Below, piece after piece: positions 7,725 to 21,951 of a DNA stretch of 64,000 nt. Position 1 is the stretch's first letter, and each line of letters opens with the position of its first letter. Origin of the DNA: Unio delphinus. Its lineage: Eukaryota; Mollusca; Bivalvia; Unionida; Unionidae. The stretch is from the NCBI GenBank assembly GCA_029339505.1, contig JAQISU010000181.1:604001-668000 (forward strand), given 5' to 3'. Below the pieces are notes generated by a model. That model did no database searches. It was not told the origin of the DNA and worked only from the letters and a program-made list of their open reading frames with translations. Made by a program: the position numbers and the translations under genes.

Positions 7725-8227
7725 CCATTCAATGACCTGTATGATATTGACTTTTGAGATTTCTTTTCTTTCCATGACATCTTTCACAAATCAAATATAA
7801 AGAATGGACTCTTTATATGATTGTTTTATGTTCTCTAAAGAGTCATTTAATTGTCGGTAGAAATTAGTACTAAATCTTTTTGTATGTGCAAAAAATATCC
7901 GTTAGGACACAGAGAGCAAAAATAATAGGAAACATTTCAAATAGAAAACAGTCATAACCTTTCTCTTCAATAACGTCTCTTAATTCATTGAATAGAGATG
8001 ATTAATGTATTATACATATCTTTCATAATAATATTCCGTTGATTTTATTTTCATTTCTCTGGCAATATCTGGTTCATACATTGTTGTTCTTATGCAACAA
8101 TTTCACATCAGTGTCTTTTCGTTAAGTATTTTCATTTTGTGAATATGTCCTGATAACATTACCCTCCAAATCCATTGGAATCTCATCAGCATTGAATTAT
8201 TTATTTTGTCATTACTCCGACTCTGGA

Positions 8228-8478
<251 letters not shown>

Positions 8479-8727
8479 CCAATGTTAAGTTGCTTGCTTT
8501 AGTCTTCTAATTCTGTTTGAAATAATGACATTTGTGTCATCAAGTCCTTTATTTTACATGCAGACTATTCTAGTTAGTGAAATATAGCAATAGAAACTGA
8601 TTGCATTAAATTAATATACTTCTGTTATTATAGACCATATACCTGATACGTAAAGTTGATTCTATGCTTAACATTGGAGCTCCACAGCTTGCTATATCAT
8701 TGTGTTCCTCTCTATTCCCCTTTGAAT

Positions 8728-8980
8728 GGGGAGCCCAGAATGACTGAGTTATCAAAAGTGCTCTGTTATGGATCACTGCTATCTCACCTCTCTCTGCATG
8801 GGTTCAAGTCTCAGAGTCTGCCATTTTGGGTGTGTGAGAAATGTTGCCAGTAGCTTCTTGTTGGTCAGTGTTTCTTTCCAGGGATTTTTCTGGGTTCTTC
8901 CTTGACCATTAATACTGGCTGCCATGTAAAGCCTATTGTGTGCTGAAAAATGGCGTTGAACCCTACAACAACAATAATAA
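8728..8980 (+). mobile_element. SINE copy 3 (S type)
   Basis: Full length, B box GGTTCAAGTCT intact, tail ACAACAATAATAA, followed by ACCTTTCAATG as the 3' target copy. Confidence 0.75.
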
Positions 8981-9484
8981 ACCTTTCAATGACTTGTTTA
9001 ATATTTACTTTTGATATTTCTTTCATTTCAATGACATCTTTCACAAAACAGATGGAAAGAATGGACTCTTTCTATTGTTGTATTATGTTCTCTAAAGAGT
9101 CATTTAATAGAGGGAAGAAATTAGTACAAAATAGTATTTTATGTGCAAAAGAATCCCTTAGGAAACAGAGAGGAAAAATAATAGAAAACATTTCAAATAG
9201 AAAACAGTCATAAACTTACTCTTCAATAACTACTCTTAATTCATGGAAAGGAGATGATTAATGTATTATACATATCTTTGATATTAATTTTCCGTTTATT
9301 TTATTTTCATTTCTGCTTCAGTTTCTGTTTTCATACATTGTTGTTCTTATGCAATATTTTAACATCAGTGTCTTTTCTTTAAATATTGTCATTTTGTGAA
9401 TATGTCCTCATAATATTATCCTTCAAATTCATTAGAGTCTCATCAGTGTTGAATTATTTGTTTTGTCATTACTTCGAGACTGGA

Positions 9485-9487
<3 letters not shown>

Positions 9488-9547
<60 letters not shown>

Positions 9548-9550
9548 ACA
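9488..9550. repeat. (AT)n(GT)n microsatellite
   Basis: About 48 bases of AT, then GTGTGTGTGTGT and ACATG. Confidence 0.95.
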
Positions 9551-9708
9551 TGTTCAGTTGCTTGCTTTAGTCTTTTAATTCTTTTTGAAATTATGTCATT
9601 GATTCAAGTTTTTCCGGCTGTATTTTATGACCTTTTGATGCATATCAATTCTGTGTCTAAATGAATTGTATATTTTCATCACTCATAGACTGAAGATGAC
9701 TAAGAACC

Positions 9709-9972
9709 ATTCGAATGCAGGACTTAGTATCAACTTTACTTGTCAGCTGTAGGATTCATTTTTTCATCCATTCAGACATATATGCATGCACATAAAGATT
9801 CATTAATCTTTAGATAAATACATGTATTGAAGTATTGGCATGCATGCAGACTATTCTTTTTAGTACAATATAGCCATCCATAACTGGCTAAATGCTTTAA
9901 ATGTATATATACTTCTATAATAATGAATGTTACAGCTGACAAGCAAAGTTGATACTAAGCCCTCCATTCGAA
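9709..9972. repeat. Foldback in half A, copy 2
   Basis: Same arms; the left arm has ATGCAGGACTTAG, so two more mismatches than copy 4. Confidence 0.8.
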
Positions 9973-10730
9973 CCCTGCATCATATTATACCCTGGTGTTC
10001 TCCTCTATTACCCTTTCAATGTGTCATATCGTATTCCTGATTTTTGATATTTCTTCTTTTTCATGACACCCTTCACAAAACAGAGCGTAAGTATTATCTC
10101 CTGATATAATTGTATTACTTCTACTAAACAATCATCTAAGACAGCACAAAAGAGTAGAAAGTTTGATTTTATGTGGAGAATTATTCCTAAGGAAATCTGA
10201 AAGGAAAAATTAATGGATCAGATTCATAAGATTAAAGCATTCTACACGACTTTGATTTAACTATTTCATTGTTTATTTTATTTTCCTCTTTTATTCATCT
10301 AATTTTGTTTGAGGTAATTTAAAAGATTGAGTGCTATCCAACATGACTTTGCTGATATATATCCATTCACTGCCTGATCATATAGTGTATATTTATCAAT
10401 TACATGTTGAATATGACTAATAACCAGAAATTCATATTTTTATACACATGTTCATCCATGCATTCATGATCATATGCACATAAATATTCATAAAACTTTA
10501 GATAAATATATGGATACACGAATAGTCACATATCTGTGTCATCAAGTTCTATTTTTTTACATGCAAACTATTCTAGTTAGTGAAATATTGGCAATGAAAC
10601 TAATTGCATTAAAGGAATATACTTATGTTATTATAGACCATATACCTGATAAGTAAAGTTGATACTATGCTAAACATTGGAGAACCACATCATAATATAT
10701 GATTGTGTTCCTCTCTATTACCCTTTGGAT

Positions 10731-10935
10731 GGGGAGCCCACAATGGCTGAGTTATCAAAAGTGCTCTGTTATGGATCACCGCTATCTCACCTCTCTCTGC
10801 ATGGGTTCAAGTCTCAGAGTCTGCCAATTTGGGTGTGTGAGAAATGTTGCCAGTAGCTTTTTGTTGGTCAGTGTTTCTTTCCAGGGATTTTTCTGGGTTT
10901 TCCTTGTGCGTTGAACCCTACAACAACAATAATAA
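10731..10935 (+). mobile_element. SINE copy 4 (S type, internal deletion)
   Basis: The A-box-like TGGCTGAGTTA is at 10744 and the B-box GGTTCAAGTCT at 10804-10814, 60 bases apart. About 60 bases are missing near 10900, where the sequence jumps from TTCTGGGTTTTCC to GTGCGTTGAACC. Confidence 0.75.
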
Positions 10936-11440
10936 ACCTTTCAATGACCTGTTTCATGTTGACTTTTGATATGTTTCTTTATTTCCATGACATCTTTCAT
11001 AAAACAGATGGAAATAATGGACTCTTTATATTATTGTATTATGTTCTCTAAAGAGTCATTTAATAGAGGGAAGAAATTAGTACAAAATATTATTTTATGT
11101 GCATAAAAATCCCTTTGGAAACAGAGAGGAAAAATAATAGGAAACATTTCAAATATAAAACAGTCATAACCTTACTCTTCAATAACTACTCTTAATTCAT
11201 GGAAAGGAGATGATTACTGTATTATACATATCTTTGATATTAATTTTCCGTTTATTTTATTTTCATTTCTGCTTCAGTTTCTGTTTTCATACATTGTTGT
11301 TCTTATGCAATATTTTAACATCAGTGTCTTTTCTTTAAATATTGTCATTTTGTGAATATGTCCTGATAATATTATCCTTCAAATTCATTAGAATCTCATC
11401 AGTATTGAATTATTTATTTTGTCATTACTTCGAGACTGGA

Positions 11441-11443
<3 letters not shown>

Positions 11444-11499
<56 letters not shown>

Positions 11500-11515
11500 A
11501 TATATATATATAGAT

Positions 11516-11580
<65 letters not shown>
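11444..11580. repeat. (AT)n microsatellite with GATA and GTAT interruptions
   Basis: Contains ATAGATAGATAT near 11512 and ends in GTATGTATGTA. Confidence 0.95.
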
Positions 11581-11740
11581 CATGTTCAGTTGCTTGCTTT
11601 AGTCTTTTAATTCTTTTTGAAATTATGTCATTGATTCAAGTTTTTCCGGCTGTATTTTATGACCTTTTGATGCAAATCAATTCTGTGTCTAAATGAATTG
11701 TATATTTTCATCACTCATAGACTGGAGATGACTAAGAATC

Positions 11741-12004
11741 ATTCGAATGGAGGACTTAGTATCAACTTTACTTGTCAGCTGTAGGATTCATTTTTTCATC
11801 CATTTAGACATATACGCATGCACATAAAGATTCATTAATCTTTAGATAAATACATGTATAGAAGTATTGGCATGCATGCAGACTATTCTTGTTAGTAAAA
11901 TATAGCCATCCATCACTGGCTAAATGCTTTAAATGTATATATACTTCTATAATAATGAATGTTACAGCTGACAAGTAAAGTTGATACTAAGCCCTCCATT
12001 CGAA
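11741..12004. repeat. Foldback in half A, copy 3
   Basis: Arms match over about 50 bases with roughly three differences, ending in GTAGGATTCAT against the complement of ATGAATGTTAC. Confidence 0.8.
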
Positions 12005-12767
12005 CCCTGCATCATATTATATCCATGTGATCTCCTCTATTACCCTTTCAATGTGTCATATCGTATTCCTGATTTTTGATATTTCTTCTTTTTCATGACA
12101 CCCTTCCCAAAACAGCTTGTAAGTATTATGTCTTGATACAATTGTATTTCTTTTACTAAACAAGCATGTAAGACGGTATAAAAGAGTAGAAAGTTTGATT
12201 TATGTGCAGAATAATATCTAAGGAAATCTGAAAGGTGACATTAATGGAACAGATTCATAAGATTAAAGCATTCTACACGACTTTGATAGAACTTCATCGT
12301 TGTTTATTTTATTTTCCTATTGTATTCTTCTAACTTTATTTGAGGGAATTTAAAAGATTTCGTGCTATCCAGCATGACTTTGCTGATATATATATATCCA
12401 TTCAGTGCCTGATAATATAGTGTATTTTTATCAATTACATGCTGAATATGACTAATATGCAGAAATTCATATTTATATGCACTTGTTCATCCATGCATCC
12501 ATGAAAATATGCACATAAATATTCATTCATCTTTAGATAAATATATGTATGCAAATATAGTCGCATCATATCTGTGTCATCAAGTTCTTTGTTTTACATG
12601 CAGACTATTCTAGTTAGTGAAATATTGCCATAGAAACTGATTGCATTAAATTAATATGCTTTAGTTATTATAGACCATATACCTGATACGTAAGGTTGAT
12701 ACTATGCTAAACATTGGAGCCCCCCAGCATACTACATCATTGTGTTCCTCTCTATTCCCCTTTCATT

Positions 12768-13017
12768 GGGTAGCCCAGAGGGACTGAGTTGTCAAAAGCG
12801 CTCTGTTTTGGACCACTGCCATTTCAACTCTGTCTTCATTAGTTCAAGTCTGAGATTCTGCCAATTTGGGTGTGTGAGAAATGTTGCCAGTAGCTTCTTG
12901 TTGGTCAGTGTTTCTTTCCAAGGATTTTTCTCGGTTCTTCCTCCGCCATTAATACTGTCTGCCATGTAAAGCCTATTGTGTGCTGAAAAATGGTGTTTAA
13001 ACTTACAACAACAGCAA
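12768..13017 (+). mobile_element. SINE copy 5 (T type)
   Basis: The head is altered to TTGGGTAGCCC, a form shared with the copy at 61947. Tail ACAACAACAGCAA. Confidence 0.75.
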
Positions 13018-13684
13018 CCCATTCAATGACCTGTATGATATTGACTTTTGAGATTTCTTTTCTTTCCATGACATCTTTCACAAATCAAATATAAAGAATG
13101 GACTCTTTATATGATTGTATTATGTTCTCTAAAGAGTCATTTAATTGACGGTAAAAATTAGTACTAAATCTTATTTTATGTGCAAAAATATCCCTTAGGA
13201 CACAGAGAGGAAAAATAATAGGAAACATTTCAAATAGAAAACAGTCATAACCTTTCTCTTCAATAACTTCTCTTAATTCATTGAATAGAGATGATTAATG
13301 CATTATACATATCTTTGATAATAATATTGCGTTGATGTTATTTTCATTTCTCTGGCAATATCTGGTTCATACATTGTTGTTCTTATGCAACAATTTCACA
13401 TCAGTGTCTTTTCTTTAAGTATTGTCATTTTGTGAATATGTCCTGATAACATTATCCTCCAAATCCATTGGAATCTCATCAGTATTGAATTATTTATATA
13501 TATATGTGTGTGAGTGTGTGTGTATATGTTCAGTTGCTTGCTTTAGTCTTTTAATTCTTTTTGAAATTATGTTATTGATTCAAGTTTTTCCGGCTGTATT
13601 TTATGACCTTTTGATGCATATCAATTCTGTGTCTAAATGAATTGTATATTTTCATCACTCATAGACTGAAGCTGACTAAGAACC

Positions 13685-13948
13685 ATTCGAATGGAGGGCT
13701 TAGTATCAACTTTACTTGTCAGCTGTAGGATTCATTTTTTCATCCATTCAGACATATACGCATGCACATAAAGATTCATTAATCTTTAGATAAATACATG
13801 TATAGAAGTATTGGCATGCATGCAGACTATTCTTTTTAGTAAAATATAGCCATCCATCACTGGCTAAATGCTTTAAATGTATATATACGTCTATAATAAT
13901 GAATGTTACAGCTGACAAGTAAAGTTGATACTAAGCCCTCCATTCGAA
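13685..13948. repeat. Foldback in half A, copy 4
   Basis: The best-matched pair by eye: only the GG/AC difference near the loop separates the arms. Confidence 0.8.
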
Positions 13949-14704
13949 CCCTGCATCATATTATATCCTTGTGATCTCCTCTATTACCCTTTCAATGTGT
14001 CATATCGTATTCCTGATTTTTGATATTTCTTCTTTTTCATGACAACCACCCAAAACAGCTTGTAAGTATTATGTCTTGATACAATTGTATTTCTTTACTA
14101 AACAATCATCTAAGACGGTATAAAAGAGTAGAAAGTTTGATTTATGTGCAGAATAATATCAAAGGAAATCTGAAAGGTGACATTAATGGAACAGATTCAT
14201 AAGATTAAAGCATTCTACTCGAATTTGATAGAACTTCATCGTTGTTTATTTTATTTTCCTATTGTATTCTTCTAATTTTATTTGAGGGAATTTAAAAGAT
14301 TGCGTGCTATACAGCATGACTTTGCTGATATATATCAATTCAGTGCCTAATCATATAGTGTATTTTTATCAATTGCATGATGAATATGACTAATAACCAG
14401 AAATTCATATTTATATTCACTTGTTCATCCATGCATGCATGAACATATGCACATAAATATTCATAAAACGTTTGATAAATTTATGTATCCAAGTATAGTC
14501 ACATCATATCTGTGTCATCCAATTCTTTACTTTACATGCAGACTGTTCTAGTTAGTGAACTATAGGCTTAAAACTGATTGCATTAAAGGTTCATACTTCT
14601 GTTATTATAGACACTATACCTGATAAGTAAAGTTGATTCTATGCTAAAAATTGGAGCCCCACAGCATACTATATCATTGTGTTCCTCTCTATTACCCTTT
14701 GAAT

Positions 14705-14953
14705 GGGGAGCCCAGAGTGACTGTGTTGTCAGAAGCGCTCTCTTATGGATCACTGCCATGTCAACTCTGTCTGCATGGGTTCAAGTCTCAGAGTCTGCCA
14801 ATTTTTGTGTGTGAGAAATTTTTCCAGTATCTTCTTGTTGGCCAGTGTTTCTTTCCAGTGATTTTCCTGTGTTCTTCCTCCACCATTAATACTGGCTGCC
14901 ATGTAAAGCCTATTGCATGCTGAAAAATGGTGTTAAGCCCTACAGCAGCAAAA
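14705..14953 (+). mobile_element. SINE copy 6 (Q type)
   Basis: Marked by TGTTGTCAGAAGCGCTC and by AATTTTTGTGTGTGAG after the B box. Tail TACAGCAGCAAAAA, then CCCTGTCAATG. Confidence 0.75.
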
Positions 14954-16431
14954 ACCCTGTCAATGAACTGTATCATATTGACTTTTGATATTTCTTTTAT
15001 TTCCATGACGTCTTCAACATAACAGATGGAAAGAATGGACTCTTTATAGGATTGTATTATGTTCCCTAAAGAGTCATTTAATAGAAGGAAGATATTAGTA
15101 CAAAATCTTATGTGCAAAAAAATCCCCTAGGAAACAGAAAGGAAAAATAATCGGAAACATTTCAAAGAGAAAACAGTCATAACCTTACTCTTCAATAACT
15201 TCTCTTAATTAATGGAAAAGAGATGATTAATGCATTATACATATCTTTGATATTAATTATCCGTTTGGTTTATTTTCATATCTGTGGCAATATCTGTTTC
15301 ATACAGTGTTGTTCTTATGCAATAATTTAACATCAGTGTCTTTTCTTGAAGTATTGTCATTTTGTGAATATGTCCTTTATAACATTATCCTCCAAATCGA
15401 TTAGAATCTCATCAGTATTGAATTCATCCATGCAGACATATACGTATGCACATAAAGATTCATTAATCTTTAGATAAAGACATGTATAGAAGTATTGGCA
15501 CATCATATGTGTGTCATCAAGTTCTTTATTTTTCATGCAGACTACTCTTTTTTTCAAATATTGCCATCCATAACTGGCTGAATGCTTTAAATGTATTTAC
15601 TTCTGTAATAATGAATGTTAAAGCTGAGAAGTAAAGTTGATACTAAGCCCTCCATTCGAACCTTCATCATATTATATCCTTGTGTTCTTCTCTATTACCC
15701 TTTCAATGAGTCATATCGTATTACTTATTTTTAACATTTCTTCTTTTTCATGACACTATGCACAAAACAGGGCGTAAGTATAATCTCTTGATCTAATTGT
15801 ATTACTTCTATTAAACAATCATCTAAAACAGAAGAAAAGAGTAGAAAGTTTAAATTTATCTGCAGAATTTTTCCTAAGGAAATCGGAAAGGAAACATTAA
15901 TGGAACAGTTACATAAGATTAAAGCATTCTACACGACTTTGATTTAACTATTTCATTGTTTATTTTATTTTCCTATTTTATTCATCTAATTTTGTTTGAT
16001 TTAGTTTCAAAGATTGAGTGCTATACAGCAGTATATTATGACTTTGCTGATATATATCCATTCAGTGCCTGATCATATAGTGTATGTATTTTTATCAATT
16101 ACATGCTGAATATGACTAATATCCAGAAATTCATATTTATATACACATGTTCATCCACGTATGCATGAACGTATGCACATAAATATTCATAAATCTTTAG
16201 ATAAATATATCTATACCAATATAGTTAGATCATATCTGTGTCATTAAGTTCTTTGTTTTACATGCAAACTATTCTAGTTAGTGAAATATAGCCATAGAAA
16301 CTGATTGCATTAATGGAATATACTTTTGTTATTATATACCATATACCTGATAAGTCAAGTTGATACTATGCTAAACATTGGAACCCCACACCATACTATA
16401 TCATTGTCTTCCTCTCTGTTACCCTTTGAAA

Positions 16432-16684
16432 GGGGAGCCCAGAGTAACTGAGTTGTCAAAAGCGCTCTTTTATGGATCACTGCCATCTCAACTTTGTCTG
16501 CATGGGTTCAAGTCTCAGAGTCTGCCAATTTGGGTGTTTGAGAAATGTTGCCAGTAACTTCTTGTTGGTCAGTGTTTCTTTCCAGGGATTTTTCTGGCTT
16601 ATTCCTCCACCATTAATACTGGCTGCCATGTAAAGCCTATTGTGAGCTGAAAAATGGTGTTGAACCCTACAACAACAACAACAA
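16432..16684 (+). mobile_element. SINE copy 7 (R type)
   Basis: Marked by AGTAACTGAGTTGTC and GCTCTTTTATGG; intact B box; tail (ACA)5. Confidence 0.75.
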
Positions 16685-17255
16685 CCCATTCAATGACCTG
16701 TATGATATTGACTTTTGAGATTTGTTTTCTTTCCGTGACATCTTTCACAAATCAAATATAAAGAATGGACTCTTTATATGATTGTATTATGTTCTCTAAA
16801 GAGTCATTTAATTGACGGTAGAAATTAGTACTAAATCTTATTTTATGTGCAAAAATTTCCTTAGGACACAGAGAGCAAAAATAATCGGAAACATTTCAAA
16901 TAGAAAACAGTCATAACCTTTCCCTTCAATAACTTCTCTTAATTCATTGAATAGAGATGATTAATGTATTATACATATCTTTGATAATAATATTGCGTTG
17001 ATGGTATTTTCATTTCTCTGGCAATATCTGGTTCATACATTGTTGTTCTAATGCAACAATTTCACATCAGTGTCTTTTCTTTAAGTATTGTCATTTTGTG
17101 AGTATGTCCTGATAACATTATCCTCCAAATCCATTAGAATCTCATCAGTATTGAATTATTTATTTTGTCATTACTCCGAGTCTGGACTAATATATATATA
17201 TCCATTGTTCAGTTGCTTGCTTTAGTCTTCTAATTCAGTTTAAAATTATGTCATT

Positions 17256-19215
17256 GATTGGTAGTTTATCCAGCAGTATTTTATGACCTTTTGATGTTTA
17301 TCAGTTCAGTGCCTAAATGAATTGTATATTTTCATCACTCACAGACTGAAGATGACTAAGAACCAGAAATTCATACCCCAATTTATTTTTTCATCCATGC
17401 AGACATATACGTATGCACATAAAGATTCATTAATCTTTAGATACATGTATAGAAGTATTGGCACATCATATGTGTGTCATCAAGGTCTTTATTTTTCATG
17501 CTTACTATTCTTTTTTAGTGAATTACTGCCATCCATAACTGGCTAAATGCTTTAAATGTATATACTTCTGTTCTTATGGATGTTACCGCTGACTGGTAAA
17601 GTTGATAATAAGCCCTCCATTCAAACCCTACATCATATTATATCCTTGTGTTCTCCTCTATTACCGTTTCAATGAGTCTTATCGTATTACTGATTATTTA
17701 TATTTCTTCTTTTTCATGACACCCTTTACAAAACAGATTGTAAGTATTATCTCTTGATATAATTGTATTACTTCTACTAATCAATCATCTAAGACAGAAG
17801 AAAAGAGTAGAAAGTTTGATTTTATGAGCAGAATTATTCGAAAGGAAATCGGAATGGAAACATTAATGAAACAGATTCATAAGATTAAAGCATTCTACAC
17901 GACTTTGATATAACGATTTCTTTGTGTTTTTTTATTTTCCTTTTTTATTCTTCTAATTTTATTTGAGGGAATTTAAAAGATTGAGTGCTATCCAGCATGA
18001 CTTTGCTGATATATATCCATTCAGTACCTGATCATATAGTGTATTTTTATCAATTACATGCTGAATATGACTAATAACCAGAAATTCATATTTATATACA
18101 CATGTTCATCTATGCATGCATGAACGTATGCACATAAATATTCATAAATCTTCAGATAAATATATGTATACAACAAGTCACATCATATCTGCGTCATCAA
18201 GTTTTTTATTTTACATGCAGACTGTTCTAGTTAGTGAAATATAGCCATAGAAACTGATTGCATTAAAGAAATATACTTCTGTTATTATGGACCATATACC
18301 TGATAAGTAAAGTTGATAATTTGCTAAACATTGGAACCCCACTGCATACTATATCATTGTGTTCCTCTGTATTACCCTTTGAAAGGGGAGCCCAGAGTGA
18401 CTGAATTGTCAAAAGTGCTCTGTTATTTATCACTGTCATCTCACCTTTCACTGCATATGTTCAAGTCTCAGAGTCTGTCAATTTGGGTGTGTGAGAAATG
18501 TTGCCAGTAGCTTCTTGTTGGTCAGTGTTTCTTTCCAGGAATGTTTCTTGGTTATTCCTCCACCATTAATACTGGCTGCCATGTAAAGCCTATTGAGTGC
18601 TGAAAAATGGCCTTGAACCCTACAACAACAACAACAATAAGCCTTTCAATGACCTGTTTCATATTGACTTTTGATATTTCTTTCATTTCCATGACATCTT
18701 TCACAAAACAGATGGAAAGAATGGTCTCTTTATATGATTGTATTATGTTCTCTAAAGAGTCATTTAATAGACGGAAGATATTACTGCAAAACCTTATTTT
18801 ATGTGCAAAACAATCCCTTAGGAAAGAGAGAGGAAAAATAATAGGAAACATTTCAAATAGATAACAGTAATAACCTTTCTCTTCAATAACGTCTCTTAAT
18901 TCATGAAAAAGAGATGATTTAATGCATTATACATATCTTTGATATTAATTTTCCGTTGCTTTTATTTTCATTTCTGTGGCAATATCTGTTTCATACATTG
19001 TTGTTCTTTGTATGCAATAATTTAACCTCAGAGTCTTTTCTTTAAGTCTTGTCATTTTGTGAATATGTCCTGATAACATTATCCTCCAAATCCTTTGGAA
19101 TCTCATTAGTATTGAGTTAATTATTTTGTCGTTACTCCGAGTCTTGACCAATATATATATATCCAATGCTCAGATGCTTGCTTTAGTCTTCTAATTCTGT
19201 TTAAACTAATGTCAT
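17256..19215 (+). repeat. Reference 1,960-bp dimeric satellite unit (half A 17256-17978, half B 17979-19215)
   Basis: I use this unit as the standard. Half A and half B run parallel from GATTG(A/G) plus a TATCCAGCA word. They share in order CCAGAAATTCATA, TCATCNATGCA, ATCTTYAGATA, CACATCATATSTG, TAGTGAAWTA, AAGTTGATAA, the word ATTACCSTTTSAA, TTTTCATGACACC or TTTCCATGACATC, and TCNNAAGGAAA or CCNTTAGGAAA. They are therefore old duplicates. Half B has two blocks absent from half A: the SINE (18385-18640) and about 255 bp around the AT site (19150). Confidence 0.85.
18385..18640 (+). mobile_element. SINE copy 8 (P type)
   Basis: Marked by TTATTTATCACTGTC and CATATGTTCAAGTC, which changes the first B-box base. 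Tail ends AACAACAATAA, then GCCTTTCAATG. Confidence 0.75.
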
Positions 19216-20346
19216 TGATTGAAGTTTATCTAGCAGTATTTTATGACCTTTTGATGTATATCAATTCAGTGCCTAAATCAGTTGTATATTTTCATCACTC
19301 ACAGACTGAAGATGACTAATAACCAGAAATTCATACCCAATTTATTTTTTGATCCATGCAGAAATATATGTATGCACATAATGATTCATTAATCTTTAGA
19401 TAAATACATGTATAGAAGTATTGGCACATCATATGTGTGTCATCAAGGTCTTTATTTTTCATGCTTACTATTCTTTTTTAGTGAATTACTGCCATCCATA
19501 ACTGGCTAAATGCTTTAAATGCATATCCTTCTGTTCTTATGGATGTTACCGCTGACTAGTAAAGTTGATAATAAGCCCTCCACTCAAACCCTACATCATA
19601 TTATATCTTTGTGTTCTCCTCTATTACCCTGTCAAGGAGTCTTATCGTATTACTGATTTGTGATATTTCTTCTTTTTCATGACACTCTTCCCAAAACAGC
19701 TGGTAAGTATTATCTTTTGATATAATTGTATTTCTTCTACTAAACAATAATCTAAGACAGAAAAAAAGAGTAGAAAGTTTGATTTATGTGCAGAATTGTT
19801 TCTAAAGAAATCTGAAAGGTGACATTTATGGAACACATTCATAAGATTAAAGCATTCTACACGACTTTGATAGAACTATATCGTTGTTTATTTTATTTTC
19901 CTATTTTATTCCTCTAATTTTATTTGAGGGAATTTAAAAGATTGCGTGCTATACAGCATGACTTTGCTGATATATATCCATTCATTGCCTGATCATATAG
20001 TGTATTTTTATCAATTACATGATGAATATGACTAATAACCAGAAATTCATATTTGTATTCACTTGTTCATCGATGCATGCATGAACATATGCACATAAAT
20101 GTTCATAAATCTTTAGATAAATTTATGTATAAAAGTATAGTCACATCATATTTGTGTCATCCAATTCTTTACTTTACATGCAGACTGTTCTAGTTAGTGA
20201 AATATAGGCTTAAAACTGATTGCATTAAAGGATCATACTTCTGTTATTATAGACACTATACCTGATAAGTAAAGTTGATACTATGCTAAACATTGGAACC
20301 CCACATCATACTTTATCATTGTGTTCCTCTCTATTACCCTTTGAAT

Positions 20347-20597
20347 GGGGAGACCAGAGTGACTGTGTTGTCAGAAGCGCTCTCTTATGGATCACTGCCA
20401 TGTCAACTCTGTCTGCATGGGTTCAAGTCTCAGAGTCTGCCAATTTTTGTGTGTGAGAAATTTTTCCAGTATCTTCTTGTTGGCCAGTGTTTCTTTCCAG
20501 TGATTTTCCTGTGTTCTTCCTCCACCATTAATACTGGCTGCCATGTAAAGCCTATTGCATGCTGAAAAATGGTGTTAAACCCTACAGCAGCAACAAC
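20347..20597 (+). mobile_element. SINE copy 9 (Q type)
   Basis: Head GGGGAGACC. Clear target duplication: ACCCTTTGAATG before and ACCCTTTCAATG after. Confidence 0.8.
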
Positions 20598-21951
20598 CCT
20601 TTCAATGAACTGTATCATATTGACTTTTGATATTTCTTTTATTTCCATGACGTCTTCAACATAACAGATGGAAAGAATGGACTCTTTATAGGATTGTATT
20701 ATGTTCTCTAAAGAGTCATTTAATAGAAGGAAGATATTAGTACAAAATCTTATGTGCAAAAAATCCCCTAGGAAACAGTTGCTTGCTTTAGTCTTCTAAT
20801 TCAGTTTAAAATTATGTCATTGATTGGTAGTTTATCCAGCTGTATTTTATGACCTTTTGATGTTTATCAGTTCAGTGCCTAAATGAATTGTATATTTTCA
20901 TCACTCACAGACTGAAGATGACTAAGAACCAGAAATTCATACCCCAATTTATTTTTTCATCCATGCAGACATATACGTATGCACATAAAGATTCATTAAT
21001 CTTTAGATAAATGTATAGAAGTATTGGCACATCATATGTGTGTCATCAAGTTCTTTATTTTTCATGCTTACTATTCTTTTTTAGTGAATTACTGCCATCC
21101 ATAACTGGCTAAATGCTTTAAATGTATATACTTCTGTTCTTATGGATGTTACCGCTGACTGGTAAAGTTGATAATAAGCCCTCCATTCGAACCCTACATC
21201 ATATTATATCCTTGTGTTCTCCTCTATTACCGTTTCAATGAGTCTTATCGTATTACTGATTATTTATATTTCTTCTTTTTCATGACACCCTTCACAAAAC
21301 AGATTGTAAGTATTATCTCTTGATATAATTGTATTACTTCTACTAATCAATCATCTAAGACAGAAGAAAAGAGTAGAAAGTTTGATTTTATGAGCAGAAT
21401 TATTCGAAAGGAAATCGGAATGGAAACATTAATGAAACAGATTCATAAGATTAAAGCATTCTACACGACTTTGATATAACGATTTCTTTGTGTTTTTTTA
21501 TTTTCCTATTTTATTCTTCTAATTTTATTTGAGGGAATTTAAAAGATTGAGTGCTATCCAGCACGACTTTGCTGATATATATCCATTCAGTACCTGATCA
21601 TTTAGTGTATTTTTATCAATTACATGCTGAATATGACTAATAACCAGAAATTCATATTTATATACACATGTTCATCTATGCATGCATGAATGTATGCAGT
21701 AAATATTCATTAATCTTCAGATAAATATATGTATACAACAATAGTCACATCATATCTGCGTCATCAAGTTTTTTATTTTACATGCAGACTGTTCTAGTTA
21801 GTGAAATATAGCCAGACAAACTGATTGCATTAAAGGAATATACTTCTGTTATTATAGACCATATACCTGATAAGTAAAGTTGATAATTTGCTAAACATTG
21901 GAACCCCACTGCATACTATATCATTGTGTTCCTCTGTATTACCCTTTGAAA

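Noticed and set aside
10731..10830. True tRNA gene
   Set aside because: A- and B-box-like words are present, but I cannot fold a cloverleaf with an acceptor stem; the unit is a SINE head.
20430..20759. Recurrent minus-strand frames of 94-109 codons over the SINE and half-B tail (also near 14788, 23648, 31488, 36979, 46955)
   Set aside because: They recur only because the repeat recurs; other unit types break them with stops and frameshifts, and they cross the SINE/target boundary. A dN/dS test across units would be decisive; purifying selection would revive the idea.
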